A DNA stretch of 64,000 nucleotides from contig JBOHRQ010000001.1 in assembly GCA_050732875.1 (NCBI GenBank), positions 37,276 through 101,275 of the forward strand, written 5' to 3'. A program made the position numbers and the translations under genes. Within the stretch, counting starts at the first letter, position 1; every line of letters starts with the position of its first letter. Source of the DNA: DASRVA01 sp050732875 (GTDB lineage Bacteria; Gemmatimonadota; Gemmatimonadetes; JACCXV01; JAHWKZ01). Under the pieces are notes generated by a model, which did no database searches, had not been told where the DNA came from, and saw only the letters and a program-made list of their open reading frames with translations. Positions 42,025 through 51,359 of the stretch are shown here, piece after piece.

Positions 42025-43731
42025 CTATTCGGCGGATGACCCGGCCCGGGGGAGGGCGATCCGGAAGTTCGATCCGCGACCCGGCTCGCTGTCGACCCAG
42101 ACCATCCCGCCGTGCAGCTCCACGATCCGGTGGACGATGGCCAGCCCCATTCCGAAGCCGCCCGTCCGGGTGGTAAAGAACGGGTCGAAGATGCGCTTCT
42201 TCGCTTCATCGTCGATCCCGACACCGTTGTCGCGGACCTCGAGGGCGGCGAACCGGCCGGCCCGCTCCAGCTCCGGCAACAAGCCTTCCAGCCCGACGTG
42301 GATCTCGATCTGGGGATCCCGTGATCCCTCCACGGCATGGCGCGCGTTGGACAGCAGGTTGACGCAGACCTGCTTGAGCAGATTGTGGTCCCCCTCGACC
42401 ACGATCGGGGCCCGGTGGCGCATGAACGTAACGCGGACGTGGTCGGCCCGGGCGACCATCCGTTCGACCTCGATCGCATCCTCCAGCACCGTTCTGAGGT
42501 CCAGCCGCTTGCGGTCCCGGATGCGCATCGCCGAAAAGGCCTTGAAATCCTCGACCAGCGCCGCCAGCCGGTCGGACTCGCGAACGACCAGATCCATCAG
42601 GCGGCGAGACTGGGGCTCCGCGACCGGGACATCGCCTTCCATGAGCTCCACCGCGGAACGAATCGCGGCCAGGGGATTCTGGATCTCGTGGGCGAGCCCG
42701 GCAGCCAGCTCGTGCATGGCCTGGAGCCGGTCGGTCTGGCGAGCCAGCTCCTCGAATCGCTGCCGCTGGTCGAGATCGCTCATGATGGCTGCCGCCCCGC
42801 GCTTTCTTCCGCGCGGATCGTAGAGGACCGTCGTGGTTACGCCATAAGTGCGCAGGCGTCCGCCGATGTCGGTCACCGCCAGCTCCGAGTGCTCGACCTC
42901 CTGCTCTCGCCGGAGGGTCTGGAGAAGGAGGTTGTAGAGAATGCCGAGCGCGCGGTGATCACCTCCCGTGACGTCGCCCTCGGGCACAGCGGTGATGCCG
43001 AGCTGGGAGCGCGCCGTGACGTTCACGAAGTCGATGTTCTCGTCGGCATCGATCGAGAGGATCCCGCTCTCGATCGTGTCCAGGATGTCCTGGGCGTCGA
43101 TCCGGGAGGCCGCCAGCTCCTGCTCGAGCTCGGTGAGCCGTTCCCGCTGGACGCGCAGACGGCGCCCCACCATACCGCCCACGACGCCGACCAGGATAAA
43201 GACGATCGAGGTGAGGGACAGGCTCCAGAGGATCGTCGTGGGTCGACCGGAGAGGTTGGGCAGCTCGATCAGACCCGGCGACTCTGCAAGGTTGGGAACG
43301 ATCTGCAGGTAGGCGATCCCCAGATAGACGGCTACGCAAGCCAGGGCGGTCACGATCGCCCCCTGGAAGCCGAGCAGCGGCCCCGAGACCGCGATCAGAA
43401 GCAGGTAGATCAGGACGAACTCGCTGCCCAGCCCCCCGGTCAGGAGGACTGCCACCGTCGTCAGCACGAGATCGTGCAGGATCTGGACGGCGAGGAAACG
43501 CGGCCCGATGGCGTGGCGACGACTGTAGAGGACGGAAGCGATCGTCCAGGCCGTAGGAATCCCGACGATCAGCATCGCGAGCGGGAGCCACGTAAGCCCC
43601 TCGGCCTGGGTCCGCACGACCGTCGCCGCCACTGCGAGGGCGTTGGCTATGGCCAGCCGGGCGGCGTAGACCCCGGCCAGCAGCCGGCTCTCGTCGAGCG
43701 TCCCCTGGGCGCGTCGGAGTGGACCTGCCAT
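42025..43731 (-). CDS. pilS: PilS, membrane sensor histidine kinase
   Basis: A 568-residue kinase. Six membrane helices (about residues 20-190), a PAS domain (about 210-320), HisKA with His348 (AAGLAHEIQNPLAAI) and HATPase_c (NLLSNARHAVEG as N box, DNGVGIDDEAK, GFGMGLAIVH). In PilS the membrane part senses pilin levels. It is followed by pilR with a 68-base gap, so it is probably cotranscribed. Confidence 0.92.
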   Translation of the reverse strand: MAGPLRRAQGTLDESRLLAGVYAARLAIANALAVAATVVRTQAEGLTWLPLAMLIVGIPTAWTIASVLYSRRHAIGPRFLAVQILHDLVLTTVAVLLTGGLGSEFVLIYLLLIAVSGPLLGFQGAIVTALACVAVYLGIAYLQIVPNLAESPGLIELPNLSGRPTTILWSLSLTSIVFILVGVVGGMVGRRLRVQRERLTELEQELAASRIDAQDILDTIESGILSIDADENIDFVNVTARSQLGITAVPEGDVTGGDHRALGILYNLLLQTLRREQEVEHSELAVTDIGGRLRTYGVTTTVLYDPRGRKRGAAAIMSDLDQRQRFEELARQTDRLQAMHELAAGLAHEIQNPLAAIRSAVELMEGDVPVAEPQSRRLMDLVVRESDRLAALVEDFKAFSAMRIRDRKRLDLRTVLEDAIEVERMVARADHVRVTFMRHRAPIVVEGDHNLLKQVCVNLLSNARHAVEGSRDPQIEIHVGLEGLLPELERAGRFAALEVRDNGVGIDDEAKKRIFDPFFTTRTGGFGMGLAIVHRIVELHGGMVWVDSEPGRGSNFRIALPRAGSSAE

Positions 43732-43777
43732 CGACCCTAAACATGATCCCGTGAGCGGGGATGCGACAGCCCCCGCC

Positions 43778-44866
43778 CTACTGCGTCAGGGCCCGGATCT
43801 CCTCGAGGCCTTCCGGAGTCCAGCGCGGGGGCTCGGCGGCCTCTGCGATGGCGAGGGCAGTGTGGAACACGAGACGCGCCACGCGTGACGCCTTGTCCGG
43901 ATCGATCTTCTCCACCTCGTCCGAGGGGCGGTGGTAGTCCTCGTGGGTCCCGGCGAAGAAGAACAGGGCGGGGATCTCCTGGCGGGCGAAGTTGAAATGG
44001 TCGCTGCGGAAGAAGAACCGCTGCTCTGGCCACGGATCGGCGATCACCGCGAGCCCAAGATCGTCTCTCCTGGCGGCCACCTCACGCACGAGAGGTCCCA
44101 GGGAGGAATACTCCTGGCCGATCACGACGATCGAGTCGGGCGCGTTCCGGCCGATCATGTCGACGTTGAGGTTGGCGACGATCGACGTGCCCGGCATCGG
44201 AGGGTGGTCGCTGAACCACCGCGAGCCGAGGAGCCCCTTCTCCTCTCCGCTGACCGCCAGGAAGACGAGCGACCGGGCGGGTGGCCCGGGGAGGGCCGCG
44301 AACGCCTCCGCCACCTCGACCAGCGCCGCCGTCCCCGAGGCGTCATCGTCGGCACCGTTGTAGATGGAGTCGCCGGAGGCGTCGGGCGTACCCATTCCCA
44401 CGTGATCCATGTGCGCGCTGAAGACGACGTACGACTCACGGAGGACGGGGTCGTCGCCCGGGAGGATGGCGACCACGTTCGGCGGGCGGGCCGTCTGGAC
44501 GGTGGTCGTCCCGCTCGCCGAGTCGGGGACCTGAACCGGGAGCGGATACCGCTGCAGGAAGGTCCCGTTGTCGCCTCCCGGCTCGAGCCCCAGCGCCCGG
44601 AACTCGTCCGCGAGATACTCGGCCGTCATCTCGAGGCCCGGACTCGGGGTGTCACGCCCGCCCATCTCGTCGCTGGCCAGGAACGCGATCCGGTCCAGCA
44701 TGTCGCCCGCGGTGATCGTGGCGGCGGCCTGCTCGATCGAACTCTCCGGATCGGGCACGCCGCCGGGGCCGGACCGATCGCCGTAGAGGGTGCAGCCGGC
44801 GGCGAGAAGAAGCAACGAAGCAAACCAGCGGCTCACATGGCCTCTGAAGGCCCGTCGCTGTTTCAC
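43778..44866 (-). CDS. M28-family zinc peptidase, lipoprotein
   Basis: A 362-residue protein with a lipoprotein signal (FASLLLLAAGC, Cys25). The M28 catalytic residues are present: AHMDH (His, Asp), NGADDDASGTAAL (Asp), SGEEKGL (Glu-Glu), NVDMIGR (Asp) and a final His in EDYHRPSDEVE. It is an aminopeptidase-type enzyme in the periplasm or on the outer membrane. The GTG at 44866 was chosen for the GTGA overlap with the TPR gene and because it yields a normal signal; a longer frame to 44929 exists. Confidence 0.88.
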   Translation of the reverse strand: MKQRRAFRGHVSRWFASLLLLAAGCTLYGDRSGPGGVPDPESSIEQAAATITAGDMLDRIAFLASDEMGGRDTPSPGLEMTAEYLADEFRALGLEPGGDNGTFLQRYPLPVQVPDSASGTTTVQTARPPNVVAILPGDDPVLRESYVVFSAHMDHVGMGTPDASGDSIYNGADDDASGTAALVEVAEAFAALPGPPARSLVFLAVSGEEKGLLGSRWFSDHPPMPGTSIVANLNVDMIGRNAPDSIVVIGQEYSSLGPLVREVAARRDDLGLAVIADPWPEQRFFFRSDHFNFARQEIPALFFFAGTHEDYHRPSDEVEKIDPDKASRVARLVFHTALAIAEAAEPPRWTPEGLEEIRALTQ

Positions 44867-46503
44867 CGCCCGAGAAACGCCCGCGCGGACTCGACCTCGT
44901 CGCGTTCGGGCCCGTCGCCTCCCTGGCACAGCCGCCGCGACTCGTCATAGTACAGCCGGGCCTTCGTGAGGTCACCGCCGAGCTCGGCCGCGCGGGCCGC
45001 CCCGTGGAGGGAGCGGAACCGGTCGGGCCCCTTCTCGAGGCTGGTCTCGAACTCCAGCAGGGCGTCCTCCGGCCTGCCCTGTTCGATCAGCATCTCGCCC
45101 AGCAGCTCGCGCGCGGGCGCGAGGGGGCCCGGCGTGATGGCACTCTTTTCGGTTCCGTCCTCCATGTCGGCCGCGGACCGGAGAAGCTCCACCGCCACTT
45201 CTTCGCGACCCTCGGCCTGTGCCAGCCACGCACTGGCCACCCGGCGCTGGATCTCGACCTGACCGGCCCAGTAGTCGTCGTCCCTCCCTTCGAGGACCTC
45301 CCGCAACCGCTCGAGCTCCGCGATCTCCGCGGTGGCCGCGGCCGTATCTCCCGAGCGGGCGGCACCGAGCGCCCGCGCGAAGCGGGTGACCGCGTCGGCG
45401 GGGGGAAAAGCGGTCGGGCGCATGGACAGGGCGGCGGCCGCCTGCCACTTGCCGCGCTCGAGCGCGTAGCGGGCCGGCATCGCCGCCAGGGCGAAGAGCC
45501 CGGCTGGACCGGGCGCCCCCCCGCCCGCGGCACTGACGTCGAGACGCGCCGCCGCGTCGGGCAGCCCTTCGGCCAGCCGGCTCGCTGAACCGTCCCGGCA
45601 GGTCTGGAGGTAGGCGTACATCTGGTAGTCCATGGCGTGCAGCTCCTCAGCCACCGACCCTTCCTCCCGGGCCACCTTCGATGAGGCCGTGTTCGTGTCG
45701 ATCGACTCCTGCCACAGCCCGGCCAGGGTGAAGGTGTGGGACGGCATGTGCAGAGCGTGCGGCGCGGCCGGGGCGATCCGCGCGTAGCTCCGCGCCGCGT
45801 CCAGCGCCCGTGGCGCCAGCGCCGGCACGTCGTAGCTGTGGATGATGTAGTGCGCGATCCCCGGGTGGCCGGGCTGGTCCGCGAAGAGATCCTCGAGCAG
45901 CGCGCCGGCCGCGAGCCGCCCGGCGTAGGTCTTGTCCGGCGGCACCTCAGAGGCGGCCGCCTGATCGATCGCCAGGGCGTAGAAGACCGCCGCCTCGGAG
46001 TCGTCGGGGTGCGCCCGATAGACCCCCTCCATGGCCCGCTCGTAGGCCACGATCCTGCTCCGCTGGCCGGTCGACGGGAAGTCGCGGTACAGCTCGCCGG
46101 CCGCGGCCACGTACGCGCGCTCGCGGTCAGTGGGCGGGGCGAGCGCCACGGCTTTCTGTACCGCCGCCGCTCCGCGCTCGAGCGCCGCGGTCGACCGGAT
46201 CCCCCCGAACGGATTGCCCCACTCCGACATCGCGATCCCCCACCACGCCATGGCGCAGCCGGGATCCTTCGAGAGCACCCCCTGGAACCCGTCGATGGCG
46301 GCGCCAAACCAGAACGAGTGCAGGAGCGCCACTCCGCGATCGAAGTCCGGCTGCGCTGCGGCGTCGCACGAGGTCGCGAAGTGGACGGTCCCAATCTGCG
46401 AAGGATCGGGCCCCGTGTGCTCGTGCGGGTCCTGGGCCTTTCCAAGAGACGCCGTCGAGAGAATCGCGGCGAATGTCATGGTGAGAATCGGGACGGCTTT
46501 CAT
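44863..46503 (-). CDS. Exported TPR-repeat protein
   Basis: A 546-residue protein with a Sec signal (ILTMTFAAILSTASLGKAQ) and extended helical repeats, including recognisable TPR units (FDRGVALLHSFWFGAAIDGFQGVLSKDPGCAMAWW-like start; C-terminal LLGEMLIEQGRPEDALLEFE). The PHALHMPSHTFTLAGLW segment, with conserved His residues, recurs in a family of exported TPR proteins of unknown role. It is coupled to the M28 peptidase downstream (GTGA). Function is not known. Confidence 0.82.
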   Translation of the reverse strand: MKAVPILTMTFAAILSTASLGKAQDPHEHTGPDPSQIGTVHFATSCDAAAQPDFDRGVALLHSFWFGAAIDGFQGVLSKDPGCAMAWWGIAMSEWGNPFGGIRSTAALERGAAAVQKAVALAPPTDRERAYVAAAGELYRDFPSTGQRSRIVAYERAMEGVYRAHPDDSEAAVFYALAIDQAAASEVPPDKTYAGRLAAGALLEDLFADQPGHPGIAHYIIHSYDVPALAPRALDAARSYARIAPAAPHALHMPSHTFTLAGLWQESIDTNTASSKVAREEGSVAEELHAMDYQMYAYLQTCRDGSASRLAEGLPDAAARLDVSAAGGGAPGPAGLFALAAMPARYALERGKWQAAAALSMRPTAFPPADAVTRFARALGAARSGDTAAATAEIAELERLREVLEGRDDDYWAGQVEIQRRVASAWLAQAEGREEVAVELLRSAADMEDGTEKSAITPGPLAPARELLGEMLIEQGRPEDALLEFETSLEKGPDRFRSLHGAARAAELGGDLTKARLYYDESRRLCQGGDGPERDEVESARAFLGR

Positions 46504-46691
46504 CCATGTACTCCGCTCGAGAATTCTAGGCAGCGGCCACTCCTCAGCTTATCAATCTTAGTGCGGCGACCGACCGGCCGCAGGCCCCGACAACGAACTC
46601 GTAGCCGGACGCGACCCGGGACTTCCGAGTAGATTCCGAGCACATGGACCTCGTCGTGTTGAACGGAACGCCGAGAGCAGGCGACTAGCAG

Positions 46692-47156
46692 ATGACGCGG
46701 CTTATGACGATAGTCGAAGAGCCCAGAGGAGAGACGTACTCGCGGCTTCTCCAGTTCGCCCTGAAGAAGAACAGCCTGTTCTCGCTCGTCTGGCGCGAGG
46801 AATTCGACTTTGACACGTCAGCCATGTCCTTGGAGGAAACGCTCCGGTCGGACCTCCTGAGCAAGCGGCGAACTGGCGAGTGGCCGGGAACACGACTGTT
46901 CGGGAGTTTGGCAGTGCTGCGGCTATATCGAATGTCCGGGGTGACGTTGGCAACGTTGGGAGAGGCCGGAGGGCTCTATGAGTGGGAAGCTCCGGCACGG
47001 CCGGAGGATCTGGCATTCTACATGGATGAGAACACCCCTTGGCTTGGGTCGATCGCGCATGAACGCGACGCATTCGTGTATTCCGGTGCGGTGGACCTCC
47101 AAGAATTGTCCGTCGATGTCCCCGCCCTTCGGCTGGAATTCGTCAGCGATTCGTAG
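46692..47156 (+). CDS. Orphan protein of unknown function, lower-GC gene
   Basis: A 154-residue acidic, soluble protein without signal or membrane segment (VEEPRGETYSRLLQFALKK at the start, MDENTPWLGSIAHERDAFVY near residue 117). The codon choice differs from neighbours (AGA, GGA, TTG and A/T-ending codons are common), suggesting recent acquisition. It is the only plus-strand gene between 15 and 59 kb besides none other. The ribosome site is weak; ATG 46704 is an alternative start. The pattern resembles stand-alone immunity-like or phage-derived proteins, but I do not recognise it. Confidence 0.6.
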   Translation: MTRLMTIVEEPRGETYSRLLQFALKKNSLFSLVWREEFDFDTSAMSLEETLRSDLLSKRRTGEWPGTRLFGSLAVLRLYRMSGVTLATLGEAGGLYEWEAPARPEDLAFYMDENTPWLGSIAHERDAFVYSGAVDLQELSVDVPALRLEFVSDS

Positions 47157-47218
47157 GCGGACGGACTACACGCCTCTCAGGTCCTTCGCGAACTAACGAT
47201 AGGTTGCCATCAGCGGTC

Positions 47219-48418
47219 TTACTGCACGGTCTGGATGAGGTCGAAGATCGGTAGGTACATCGCGATCACCATCCCGCCCACGATCGTTCCCAGCACCACG
47301 ATCATGACCGGCTCGATGATCGACGTCAGCGCTCCGACGGCGGCCTCGACCTCGTCCTCGTAGAAGTCGGAGATCTTGGCCAGCATGGCATCCAGCCCCC
47401 CGGTGTGCTCGCCGACGTGGATCATCTGGGTGACCATGGGCGGGAAGACCCCGCTCCGGCGAAGGGGATCGCTGATCGTGTCGCCGCCGGCGATCGAGAC
47501 GCGGCTCGCGAGTATCGCGTCCTCTATGACCCGGTTGCCGGCGGTCCGGGCGGTGATCTCCAGCCCCTCGAGGATCGGGACCCCGCTCTCCACGAGCGAG
47601 CCCAGCGTGCGGCTGAACCTGGCGATGGCCGCCTTTCTCAGGACCGGCCCCAGAATCGGGATGCCGAGGAGCCGGCGGTCGATCGCGAGGCGCCCTTCCG
47701 GCGTCCCGTACCAGGTCCGGACCAGCCAGATCGCCAGGCCGATGCCGGCCGCCACCGCCCACCACCAGGCGAGCAGGAAGTTCGAGGCGGCGATCACGAT
47801 CCGGGTCGGCAATGGGAGCGGGACGCCGGCGGCGACGAAGAACTGGGCAAAGGTCGGGATCACGAAGATCAGAAGGACCGCGACGGCGATGCCGGCGAAC
47901 GCGAAGACGGTGACCGGATAGACCATCGCCCCGCGGACCTTGCGCTTCAGACGGGCCGCGTCCTCCAGGTAATCCGCCAGCCGACTCAGGATCGTGTCGA
48001 GCACGCCGCCGACCTCGCCCGCGGCGATCATGCTGACGTAGATCTCTCCGAAAAAGTCCCGCTGCCGCCGCATGGCGTCGGCCAGCGTGGCTCCCGCCTG
48101 CACCTCGCGGAGCACGGCGCGGATCTTCTCGGAAACGCGAGGCTTGCTCTGCTGCGAGGCCAGCGTGTCCAGCGACTGCACCAGCGGCAGCCCGGCGCCG
48201 ATCATCGTCGCGAACTGGCGAGTGAAGATCACCAGATCCTTGGTTCCCGCTCCGCGCCTCAAGGAAATCTCGATCGTACGCGGCTTGGGTCGCACGCTGA
48301 CCACGGCCAGCCGCCGGCGGTGGAGCTGACCCGCGGCCTCGGCCTCGGTTTCGGCCATGATCTCGCCGGACTGGCTGGTGCCGTCCGCCGCGCGCGCCCG
48401 GTAGACGAATGTCCGCAC
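47219..48418 (-). CDS. pilC: PilC, inner-membrane platform protein of the pilus
   Basis: A 399-residue GspF-family protein. Two T2SSF domains (about 65-190 and 270-390, each with FTRQFATMIGAGLPLVQSL- or FSRTLGSLVESGVPILEGL-type starts), and three membrane helices (near 168-190, 215-240, 370-392). It organises assembly at the inner membrane with PilB/PilT. The ATG at 48418 is four bases from the pilT stop. Confidence 0.93.
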   Translation of the reverse strand: MRTFVYRARAADGTSQSGEIMAETEAEAAGQLHRRRLAVVSVRPKPRTIEISLRRGAGTKDLVIFTRQFATMIGAGLPLVQSLDTLASQQSKPRVSEKIRAVLREVQAGATLADAMRRQRDFFGEIYVSMIAAGEVGGVLDTILSRLADYLEDAARLKRKVRGAMVYPVTVFAFAGIAVAVLLIFVIPTFAQFFVAAGVPLPLPTRIVIAASNFLLAWWWAVAAGIGLAIWLVRTWYGTPEGRLAIDRRLLGIPILGPVLRKAAIARFSRTLGSLVESGVPILEGLEITARTAGNRVIEDAILASRVSIAGGDTISDPLRRSGVFPPMVTQMIHVGEHTGGLDAMLAKISDFYEDEVEAAVGALTSIIEPVMIVVLGTIVGGMVIAMYLPIFDLIQTVQ

Positions 48419-48421
48419 GCC

Positions 48422-49615
48422 TCAGCTCCCCCCGAACACGCCGGGGACGAACTGGATCATCCGGCGCAGATCTTCGGGATCCTCGCTCCGGCTCAGGACT
48501 TCGTCGCGGCTCACGGCTCCCCCGCGGTAGAGCGCAAGGAGGGAGTGGTTCATCGTCTGCATGCCGTGCTTCGAGCCGGCCTGCATGGCGGTGTTGATCT
48601 GGTGCGCCTTGTCGTCGCGGATGAGGGTCCGAATGGCCGGGGTCACGACCAGGATCTCGGCCGCCAGGGCGCGGCCGCCGCCGACGCGCGGAAGGAGCTG
48701 CTGGGTGACGATCCCTTCGAGCACGGCGGCGAGCTGTGTCCGGATCTGCGGCTGCTGCTCGGGCGGAAAGACGTCGATCATGCGGTCGATCGACTCGGCC
48801 GCCGAGTTGCTGTGAAGGGTCGCCAGCACCAGGTGCCCGGTCTCGGCGGTCGTTATCGCCGCGGCGATCGTCTCGTTGTCGCGCATCTCACCGATCAGCA
48901 CGACATCCGGGTCCTGGCGCAAAGCGTGCTTGAGGGCGGTCGCGAACGAGCGCGTATCGGTCCCCACCTCGCGCTGGTTCACCATCGCCAGGCGGTGGTT
49001 GTGCACGAACTCGATCGGATCCTCGATGGTGAGGATGTGGACCTTGCGCTCGTGATTGATCCGATCGATCAGCGCCGCCAGGGTGGTCGACTTCCCCGAG
49101 CCCGTGGACCCCGTCACCAGGACCAGGCCGTTCTGCCGCTTGGCGAAATCGACCACGTGGGCGGGCAGCCCCAGGCTTTCGAAGCTCCGGATCTCGTAGG
49201 GGATCTGGCGGATCGCGACGCCCACCGCCCCGCGCTGGCGATAGACGCTGGCGCGGAAGCGGGCCAGTCCGGCGATCCCGAACGAGAAGTCCAGCTCGTT
49301 GGCGGCCTCGAACACCGCCTGCTGCCGCTCGTTGAGCAGCGAACCTGCGAGGGCCAGTGTCTGTTCGGGGCGCAGCGCGCGAGGGGTGATCCTGCTGTTC
49401 ACGAGCTCGCCGTCGATCCTAAGCCGCGGCGGCAGGCCCACCGTGAGGTGGAGATCCGAGCCACCCGCTTCCACGAGCTCGCGCAGGAGGGCGGGCATGG
49501 AGCATCCGGACTGGACGTCCATCTCCAGGTCACCCCCCGCCTCCGGCCGGTGTGGAGCCGCGTCGCCCGGCGCCAGGGCGTCCGTCCGTCCCGCGTCAGG
49601 CGAGAGCGGTTTCAC
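48422..49615 (-). CDS. pilT: PilT, pilus retraction ATPase
   Basis: A 397-residue secretion ATPase. GSDLHLTVGLPP, Walker A TGSTGSGKST, Walker B DPDVVLIGEMRD, the His-box GHLVLATLHSNSA and the AIRTLIRDDKAHQI segment characteristic of PilT. It powers retraction and twitching. The GTG start overlaps pilB by 20 bases; the first ~40 residues are a poorly conserved extension, so an internal ATG is possible. Confidence 0.94.
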   Translation of the reverse strand: MKPLSPDAGRTDALAPGDAAPHRPEAGGDLEMDVQSGCSMPALLRELVEAGGSDLHLTVGLPPRLRIDGELVNSRITPRALRPEQTLALAGSLLNERQQAVFEAANELDFSFGIAGLARFRASVYRQRGAVGVAIRQIPYEIRSFESLGLPAHVVDFAKRQNGLVLVTGSTGSGKSTTLAALIDRINHERKVHILTIEDPIEFVHNHRLAMVNQREVGTDTRSFATALKHALRQDPDVVLIGEMRDNETIAAAITTAETGHLVLATLHSNSAAESIDRMIDVFPPEQQPQIRTQLAAVLEGIVTQQLLPRVGGGRALAAEILVVTPAIRTLIRDDKAHQINTAMQAGSKHGMQTMNHSLLALYRGGAVSRDEVLSRSEDPEDLRRMIQFVPGVFGGS

Positions 49616-51359
49616 GCAGCACCTCGTCGAGCGTCGTGATCCCGGCCTTCACTTTTTCGAGGCCGTCCTCGCGCAGGGTGATCATGCCGTCCTCGAGCGC
49701 CTGGCGGCGGATGTCCTCGCTGGTGGCATGCTCGGTGATCAGCCGCCGCATCGGGCGGCTGATCGGCATGACCTCGAACAAGCCTATCCGGCCGCGGTAG
49801 CCGGTCTCGTCGCATTCCACGCAACCAGCCCCTTCGTGGAACGAAGCCCCGAAGTCCGCCTCAGGGAAGCCGGCGTCCTCGAGAACGGCCCGCGAGTAGC
49901 GCCGCACGCGCTTGCAGGACTCGCAGATCCGCCGCACCAGACGCTGGGCCACCACGCAGTTGAGGGCGCTCGCCGCCAGGAACGGCTGAACGCCCATGTC
50001 CACCAGCCGGCTGACCGTCGCCGGCGCGTCGTTCGTATGGACGGTGGAGAGGACGAGGTGTCCGGTCAGCGCGGCCTTGATGGCGATCGAGGCGGTCTCG
50101 GGATCGCGGATCTCGCCGACCATGATGATGTTCGGATCCTGGCGCAGGAACGCTCGCAACGCTTGAGCGAAGTCGAGGCCGATGTCCTCGCGCACCTGGA
50201 CCTGGTTGATCCCCTTGAGGTTGTATTCGACCGGGTTTTCGACCGTCATGATGTTGACGCCCGGCTGGTTGAGCCGGGTCAGCGCCGAATAGAGGGTCGT
50301 CGTCTTTCCCGACCCCGTCGGTCCGGTCACCAGCATGATCCCGAACGGCGACTCCACGCTGCGGACCAGATCCTGGAGACTCGGCTCGGAGAGACCCAGC
50401 TCCTCCAGGTCGAGCGCCACCCGTCCGACGTCCAGGATCCGGAGCACGATCTTCTCACCGTACAGAGTCGGCAGCGTGGAGACCCGGAAATCGATGACCC
50501 GATCTCCCATCTTGAGCTTGATCCGGCCGTCTTGCGGGAAGCGCCGCTCGGCGATGTTGAGATCGGCGAGAATCTTGATCCGGGAGATCAGGGCGGCCTT
50601 CATCTTGAGCGGCGGGCTCAGCGTCTCGCGCAGCACGCCGTCGACCCGGTAACGGATCCGGAGCTCGTCCTCGTAGGGCTCGATGTGCACGTCCGAGGCA
50701 CCGTGGTGCACGGCATCGGCCAGCAGCGAGTTGATGAACTTGACGACCGGCGCCGCCTCGACCTGGGCGGCAAGAGCAGTCGGATCCTCGTCCTCCTCAT
50801 CCTCGATCACCTCCAGCTCGTACTCGCCCAGGTTGTCGAGCAGCTTCTGGTACGAGCTCTCGTCTTCGTCGTAGTGGGCCTCGATTGCCTCGGCGATCGA
50901 ATACTCGTCCGCCAGCAGCGCCTCGATCTCGTAGCCGGTCAGGAACTTGAGGTCGTCGATGGCCATCCAGTCGACCGGATTGCACATGGCGAGGACGATC
51001 GTGTCCCCCTGGCGGCGGATCGGAAACACCTCGTAGCGGCGCGCGATCTCGCGGGGGATCACCTTGAGGACGGAGGGATCGGTCTCGGCCGTGGCCAGCT
51101 CGATCCCCTTTACGCCCAGCTGACGCTCCAGGACGTCGCGGATCGTCCGCGGATCGACGAACCCGAGCTCGATCAGGTTGTAGCCCAGCCGATGGCCGTT
51201 CGTGCGCTGGCGCGCCAGCGCCTTGGAGATCTGGTCGGCCGTGATGTGGCCATCCTGGAGGAGGATGGAAGTCATGGTGGGCCGACTCCGGATGGGGCCG
51301 CGGGTCGTCCCGGCCGGCCGGCCGGTCGGCGTCGCCGGTGTGGGTGCGGTGCGAATCAT
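49596..51359 (-). CDS. pilB: PilB, pilus extension ATPase
   Basis: A 587-residue GspE-family ATPase. The N-terminal MshEN domain (about 30-180), ASDVHIEPYEDELRIRYRVDG, Walker A GPTGSGKTTT, Walker B DPNIIMVGEIRD and a tetracysteine zinc site (CESC ... CVEC). It powers pilus extension. The ATG at 51359 has AGGAAGG six bases upstream and overlaps the comEA-like gene (ATGA), though residues 1-28 are low-complexity; an ATG at 51275 is the alternative. Confidence 0.94.
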   Translation of the reverse strand: MIRTAPTPATPTGRPAGTTRGPIRSRPTMTSILLQDGHITADQISKALARQRTNGHRLGYNLIELGFVDPRTIRDVLERQLGVKGIELATAETDPSVLKVIPREIARRYEVFPIRRQGDTIVLAMCNPVDWMAIDDLKFLTGYEIEALLADEYSIAEAIEAHYDEDESSYQKLLDNLGEYELEVIEDEEDEDPTALAAQVEAAPVVKFINSLLADAVHHGASDVHIEPYEDELRIRYRVDGVLRETLSPPLKMKAALISRIKILADLNIAERRFPQDGRIKLKMGDRVIDFRVSTLPTLYGEKIVLRILDVGRVALDLEELGLSEPSLQDLVRSVESPFGIMLVTGPTGSGKTTTLYSALTRLNQPGVNIMTVENPVEYNLKGINQVQVREDIGLDFAQALRAFLRQDPNIIMVGEIRDPETASIAIKAALTGHLVLSTVHTNDAPATVSRLVDMGVQPFLAASALNCVVAQRLVRRICESCKRVRRYSRAVLEDAGFPEADFGASFHEGAGCVECDETGYRGRIGLFEVMPISRPMRRLITEHATSEDIRRQALEDGMITLREDGLEKVKAGITTLDEVLRETALA

